From positions 62,001 through 126,000 of the forward strand of contig NZ_JAINRC010000016.1 of NCBI RefSeq assembly GCF_020400655.1: 64,000 nucleotides of DNA, read 5' to 3'. The position numbers were made by a program, and so were the translations under genes. The notes under the pieces are model-generated. The model saw nothing but the letters and a program-made list of their open reading frames with translations, ran no database searches and had not been told where the DNA came from. Positions 60,609-64,000 of this stretch are shown here, in pieces. Every line of letters starts with the position of its first letter. Position 1 is the stretch's first letter. The DNA comes from Streptomyces spinosus (GTDB lineage: Bacteria > Actinomycetota > Actinomycetes > Streptomycetales > Streptomycetaceae).

Positions 60609-61145
60609 TCAGACGATTTCCGTGTCGAGGGTCACGGGCCGGGCGGGGGGACCTTCGACGAGCAGCGTGCGCAGCAGCTCGGCGAGTCTGGTCGGATACA
60701 CCGTCTCATGTGCCCGGGTCAGTTCCTGACACGTCCACCAGCGCGCTCCGGCGACGCTGCGCCGTTCCAGCTCCGTCAGGCCCGTGGTGACGGTGGCCGT
60801 CTGGGCCGTACGGGCCAGGTAGTACCACTCGTCCTGGTCCCAGCGGCGGCCCGCGAACGGGAACGAGCACCGCCGCCGCCAGAGCACGGGCCCGAGGGCG
60901 ACGTCGGTGATGCCGGTCTCCTCCGCGAGTTCCCGCAGCGCGGCTTCCTCGCGCGTCTCGGCGCCCTCCAGGCCGCCGCCGGGTGTGAACCACCAGTCGT
61001 CGGCCGGGTCGTCCGGTTCGTGGCCGTGCAGGAGCAGGATGCGGTCCTCGGGGTCGAGGAGGACGACCCGTGCCACCTTCCGCGGGCCGGTCCCGGCCGC
61101 GCCCTCGTACGACTCCCCGGCCGGCCGCGTGGTCTCAGCGGACAC
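60609..61145 (-). CDS. NUDIX hydrolase
   Basis: The 178-residue protein has a complete Nudix box (G-x5-E-x7-REL-x-EE-x-G: GGLEGAETREEAALRELAEE then TGI). It hydrolyses nucleoside diphosphates linked to another moiety; substrate unknown. The GTG at 61145 overlaps the 3' end of sipZ by 11 bases, so it belongs to that transcript. Confidence 0.9.
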   Translation of the reverse strand: MSAETTRPAGESYEGAAGTGPRKVARVVLLDPEDRILLLHGHEPDDPADDWWFTPGGGLEGAETREEAALRELAEETGITDVALGPVLWRRRCSFPFAGRRWDQDEWYYLARTAQTATVTTGLTELERRSVAGARWWTCQELTRAHETVYPTRLAELLRTLLVEGPPARPVTLDTEIV

Positions 61146-61923
61146 CGGCCGTCTCCGCGGGGGACGTGCGGGCGCGGGAGCGGCTCACGCGGCCCGCGAT
61201 CGGGCCGTAGGCACCGCCGCCGAGGACCAGGACGGCCCCGGCCACGATCAGCAGCTCGATCGTGCGCAGCGGTCCGGGCTCGGAGAGGGCGCCGAGCGTC
61301 TCGAAGCCGGTGGGGCGCTTGAGCGTGCCCTTCCAGGGCCAGACCACGGCCTCCACGCGGGCGGACACGGCGCCTCGGGACACGGTGCCCTGGGCGGCGT
61401 CGCTGAGGTGGGCGGTGGAGTCGAGGGAGCCCTGGCGCTCGTCGCCGAGCAGGAACAGCCGGCCCTCCGGGACGGTCACCGTGGCGAAGTTCTTGATCTC
61501 GGCGAGGCTGCCCTCGGGCAGGTACGGCTCGTCGATCTGCTTGCCGTTGACGGTCAGCTTGCCGTTCGTGCAGCAGGAGACGGTGTCCCCGCCCACGGCG
61601 ACCACCCGCTTGACCACCTTGGCGTTGCTGACCCAGGTCTTGTCCTCGAACACGACCACGTCACCGCGCCGCACCTCGTCGCCGCCGACGCGCTGGGCCA
61701 GCACCCGGTCACCGGCGTCGATGGTGGGAGTCATCGAGCTGGTGGGCACGGTGTACGGCCGGTAGACCAGCGCTCCCCAGACGAAGCCGCCGAGGAACAG
61801 CACCAGACCCAGCGCCACGGCCAGTCCGGACAGCCGCTGCCCGAGCCGGCTGCCGCCGCCGGCCCGTGCCGTGCCGGTGCCGCCGCCCCGAGGGGCCGTA
61901 CGCGTCATGCTCTCGCCACCCAT
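61135..61923 (-). CDS. sipZ: Type I signal peptidase (SipZ)
   Basis: The 262-residue membrane protease removes signal peptides from secreted proteins. Catalytic serine in VPTSSMTPTI, catalytic lysine in KVVKRVVAVGGD, box E FLLGDERQGSLDST, and C-terminal transmembrane anchor (LLIVAGAVLVLGGG). An N-terminal membrane segment precedes the serine. It is the last of three Sip genes on this strand. Confidence 0.93.
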   Translation of the reverse strand: MGGESMTRTAPRGGGTGTARAGGGSRLGQRLSGLAVALGLVLFLGGFVWGALVYRPYTVPTSSMTPTIDAGDRVLAQRVGGDEVRRGDVVVFEDKTWVSNAKVVKRVVAVGGDTVSCCTNGKLTVNGKQIDEPYLPEGSLAEIKNFATVTVPEGRLFLLGDERQGSLDSTAHLSDAAQGTVSRGAVSARVEAVVWPWKGTLKRPTGFETLGALSEPGPLRTIELLIVAGAVLVLGGGAYGPIAGRVSRSRARTSPAETAGVR

Positions 61924-61988
61924 GGACCCGCACCCTACCCGGCGGTACCGGACGGGGGCAGCCCCTCCCGCCCGGCCGGGGCGGTCGC

Positions 61989-63002
61989 TTACCGCTTCTC
62001 GGACTGCGCGCGCCGCAGCTCGGCGTTCCCCTGCTCCGGGCCGTCAGCGCGCCTGCGCCGCCACAGCACCACCGGCAGGACCGCCGCGACGGCGATGCCC
62101 TCGGGGGCCACCGTCAGGGACGCGGCGGCGGGGGACTGCTCGTTCAGACCGGGCTGGTCGAAGGTGTCCGGGATCGGCAGGGTGCCCCAGCGGTTGATCG
62201 GCCAGGCCTTCACGATGGCGCGGCCGACGACCTTGTCGACGGGAACCATGCCGTGGTTCTTGTCGGACTGGTTGTACCGCGAGTCACGGGAGTTCTGGCG
62301 GTGGTCGCCCATCACCCAGATGAAGCCCTTGGGCACCTTCACCGTGAACTGGCCGCCTTGGTCGTCCACGCTGCACGGCGTGTTGCCCGGGTAGACGTAC
62401 GGCTCGTTCAGCGCCTTGCCGTTGACCTTCAGCGGGCCGCTGCCCTTGCACTCGACCGTGTCGCCGCCGACCCCGATCACGCGCTTGATCAGGTCCTTCT
62501 CCTCCGCCGACGGCATCAGGCCGATCCAGCTGAGGACCTTCTGCACCGGATTCGGCGTCGGCGTCGGCTCGCCCGCCAGCCAGTTGTCCGGGTCGTGGAA
62601 GACGACGACCTCGCCGCGCTCGGGCTTGGAGCCGAACCACGGCGTGAGCTTGTCGACCAGCACCCGGTCACCCTGCTGGAGGGTGTTCTGCATCGAGTCG
62701 GACGGGATCGAGAACGCCTGCACCAGGAACGTCTTGATCAGCAGCGCCAGGACCAGCGCGATGCCGACCAGGATCGGCAGCTCCTTCCAGAAGGAGCGCG
62801 ACTGCCTCGGCCGCCCGGCCGCCGTGCCCGTGCCGTCGCCGCGCGGCTCCGGCTCGCCCTCCGGCGTGCCCTCGCCGCCCGCCGGCGCGTCATTCCCGGA
62901 GCTCATGGCGCTGCCCGGTACGGGAACGTCCGGTTCCACAGGGTGCCCGCGGTGCTCCTCGCCGTCGTGTCCCGACCGTGCGCCAACCGCCACATCCCCC
63001 AC
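61989..63002 (-). CDS. sipY: Type I signal peptidase (SipY)
   Basis: The 337-residue enzyme has serine motif IPSDSMQNTLQQGDRVLVDK, lysine motif DLIKRVIGVGGD and box E WVMGDHRQNSRDSR. It has N- and C-terminal membrane segments (SLTVAPEGIAVAAVLPVVLW). The GTG at 63002 follows GAGGAG by six bases. An internal ATG 32 codons later would avoid most of the overlap with sipX. Confidence 0.92.
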   Translation of the reverse strand: MGDVAVGARSGHDGEEHRGHPVEPDVPVPGSAMSSGNDAPAGGEGTPEGEPEPRGDGTGTAAGRPRQSRSFWKELPILVGIALVLALLIKTFLVQAFSIPSDSMQNTLQQGDRVLVDKLTPWFGSKPERGEVVVFHDPDNWLAGEPTPTPNPVQKVLSWIGLMPSAEEKDLIKRVIGVGGDTVECKGSGPLKVNGKALNEPYVYPGNTPCSVDDQGGQFTVKVPKGFIWVMGDHRQNSRDSRYNQSDKNHGMVPVDKVVGRAIVKAWPINRWGTLPIPDTFDQPGLNEQSPAAASLTVAPEGIAVAAVLPVVLWRRRRADGPEQGNAELRRAQSEKR

Positions 63003-63981
63003 GCCAACTCCTCACTCTGTGCCGCCGCCTGCGCCGCACCCGGCGCAAGCCCACCACTCCCATAACGAGCGGGAGTTCCGCAGGGCTCGGGAGCCGGTTG
63101 ATTCCGTTCGGATTCTCGGAAGCAACCCTATGCGACGCCCGGGGACCAGCGGTCGAACCCGACGCCGAGTCGGTGACGCTTGCGAAGGTTTTAGGTTCCT
63201 CCAGGCGCGTCCAGTGACCGACCGGCCAGCCGATGACCATGGCCCGGCCGACCACGGAGTCCAACGAGACCGTGCCGCCGTAGGCCGTGTCCTGGTGGGA
63301 GCGGGAGTCCGCGGAGTTGCCGCGGTGGTCGCCCATCACCCACAGCCGGCCCTCGGGGACGGTGATGTCGAAGGGCGTGGTGGAGGGCGCGTCCCCCGGG
63401 TAGAGGTAGTCGCCCTCGGTGAGCGGGACGCCGTTGACGGTGACGCGGCCCTGGGCGTCGCAGCACTTGACGTGGTCGCCGCCGACACCGATGACCCGTT
63501 TGATCAGGTCCTTCTCGTTGTCGGACGGCAGCAGGCCGATGAAGGTGAGGCCTTCCTTGAGCTGCTTGACGACGATGGGGTCGTGCTTCTTGGCGGTCTG
63601 CTCGTCCTGGAGCCAGCCGCCCGGGTCGTGGAACACCACGACGTCCCCGCGCTGCGGCTCGGAGCCGAACCACGGGGTGAACTTGTCGACCAGGACCCGG
63701 TCGCCGATCCGGATCGTCTCCTCCATGGACCCGGACGGGATCACGAACGCCTGCACGAGGAACGTCTTCAGGACGAGCGCGATGAGGACGGCGACACCGA
63801 CCAGCAGGGGGATCTCCCGGACGGCCGACCGTCTGCGCTTGCGCTTGACCTTGCGCTGGAGCTGCCGGCGCTCCGCGCGCGTGCGGCCACCGCCGGGCGC
63901 GGAGGTGCGGCGTACCCCGGTGGGCAGCAGGTTGTCGGCGGGCGTGCTGGACACCCCGCGCGGTTTGCCGCGGTTACCCAT
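62890..63981 (-). CDS. sipX: Type I signal peptidase (SipX)
   Basis: The 363-residue enzyme has serine motif IPSGSMEETIRIGDRVLVDK, lysine motif DLIKRVIGVGGD and box E WVMGDHRGNSADSR. The expected C-terminal anchor is only a short hydrophobic ELPLVMGVVGL, followed by some 50 Arg/Gly-rich residues that overlap sipY by 113 bases. A GGAGG precedes the ATG. A sipW gene would be expected just beyond the window edge. Confidence 0.9.
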   Translation of the reverse strand: MGNRGKPRGVSSTPADNLLPTGVRRTSAPGGGRTRAERRQLQRKVKRKRRRSAVREIPLLVGVAVLIALVLKTFLVQAFVIPSGSMEETIRIGDRVLVDKFTPWFGSEPQRGDVVVFHDPGGWLQDEQTAKKHDPIVVKQLKEGLTFIGLLPSDNEKDLIKRVIGVGGDHVKCCDAQGRVTVNGVPLTEGDYLYPGDAPSTTPFDITVPEGRLWVMGDHRGNSADSRSHQDTAYGGTVSLDSVVGRAMVIGWPVGHWTRLEEPKTFASVTDSASGSTAGPRASHRVASENPNGINRLPSPAELPLVMGVVGLRRVRRRRRHRVRSWRGGCGGWRTVGTRRRGAPRAPCGTGRSRTGQRHELRE

Positions 63982-64000
63982 GGGCGCCTCCGGTCAGGGC

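Overview
The window looks like chromosomal DNA of a Streptomyces. GC is very high, starts are often GTG or TTG, genes overlap tightly, and hallmark loci are present: the sporulation sigma factor gene whiG, a run of adjacent type I signal peptidase genes (sipX-sipY-sipZ), a DasR-like operator in front of a GH18 chitinase, and an actinobacterial DUF2469 gene. From memory, the gene order follows the S. coelicolor region around SCO5597-SCO5679 in reverse. That is recollection, not a computed alignment. I saw no rRNA, tRNA, CRISPR array, insertion sequence or phage module.

Left part (1-20 kb): a truncated LacI regulator, a small secreted Phe-Asp-His repeat protein, an aldehyde dehydrogenase with a PucR regulator, a VirD4-like ATPase, gabT, a PAP2 phosphatase that runs into a convergent chitinase, and then a six-gene minus-strand operon: aldehyde dehydrogenase, PotD-, PotA-, PotB- and PotC-like importer, and a FAD amine oxidase. 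With the second module at 31.7-36.3 kb (PotD paralogue, second aldehyde dehydrogenase, divergent Lrp regulator, aminotransferase), this gives a plausible full route: polyamine uptake, oxidation or transamination to an aminoaldehyde, oxidation to GABA, then GabT and a semialdehyde dehydrogenase to succinate.

Middle part (20-41 kb): a NADAR protein, a DUF4190 protein with internal repeats, an adenosine-deaminase-like enzyme that I think is the menaquinone-pathway aminodeoxyfutalosine deaminase, GDPD, a serine hydrolase, a nitroreductase with a divergent IclR regulator, and a sugar-type importer preceded by a wrecked NamZ/DUF1343 muramidase gene. After the second polyamine module come an ABC ATPase with an unusual signature motif and its permease, a VOC protein, a LOG-like protein, and an LAETG surface protein with a near-consensus promoter.

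Right part (41-64 kb): a thiamine importer (thiB-thiP-thiQ) under a clear TPP riboswitch, rlmN, two tiny membrane proteins, an atypical cytochrome P450, and a housekeeping run on the minus strand: rpsB, tsf, pyrH, frr, cdsA, with whiG, dprA, a ComM-like ATPase, yraN, DUF2469, a NUDIX hydrolase and sipZ-sipY-sipX upstream of it. Several strong hairpins mark transcript ends.

I found no obviously new defence or mobile system. The best leads are the decayed NamZ gene beside an intact importer, the shortened PotD paralogue, the ABC ATPase with altered motifs, the P450 lacking the acid-alcohol pair, the likely misannotated deaminase, and 10-bp repeats in front of whiG.
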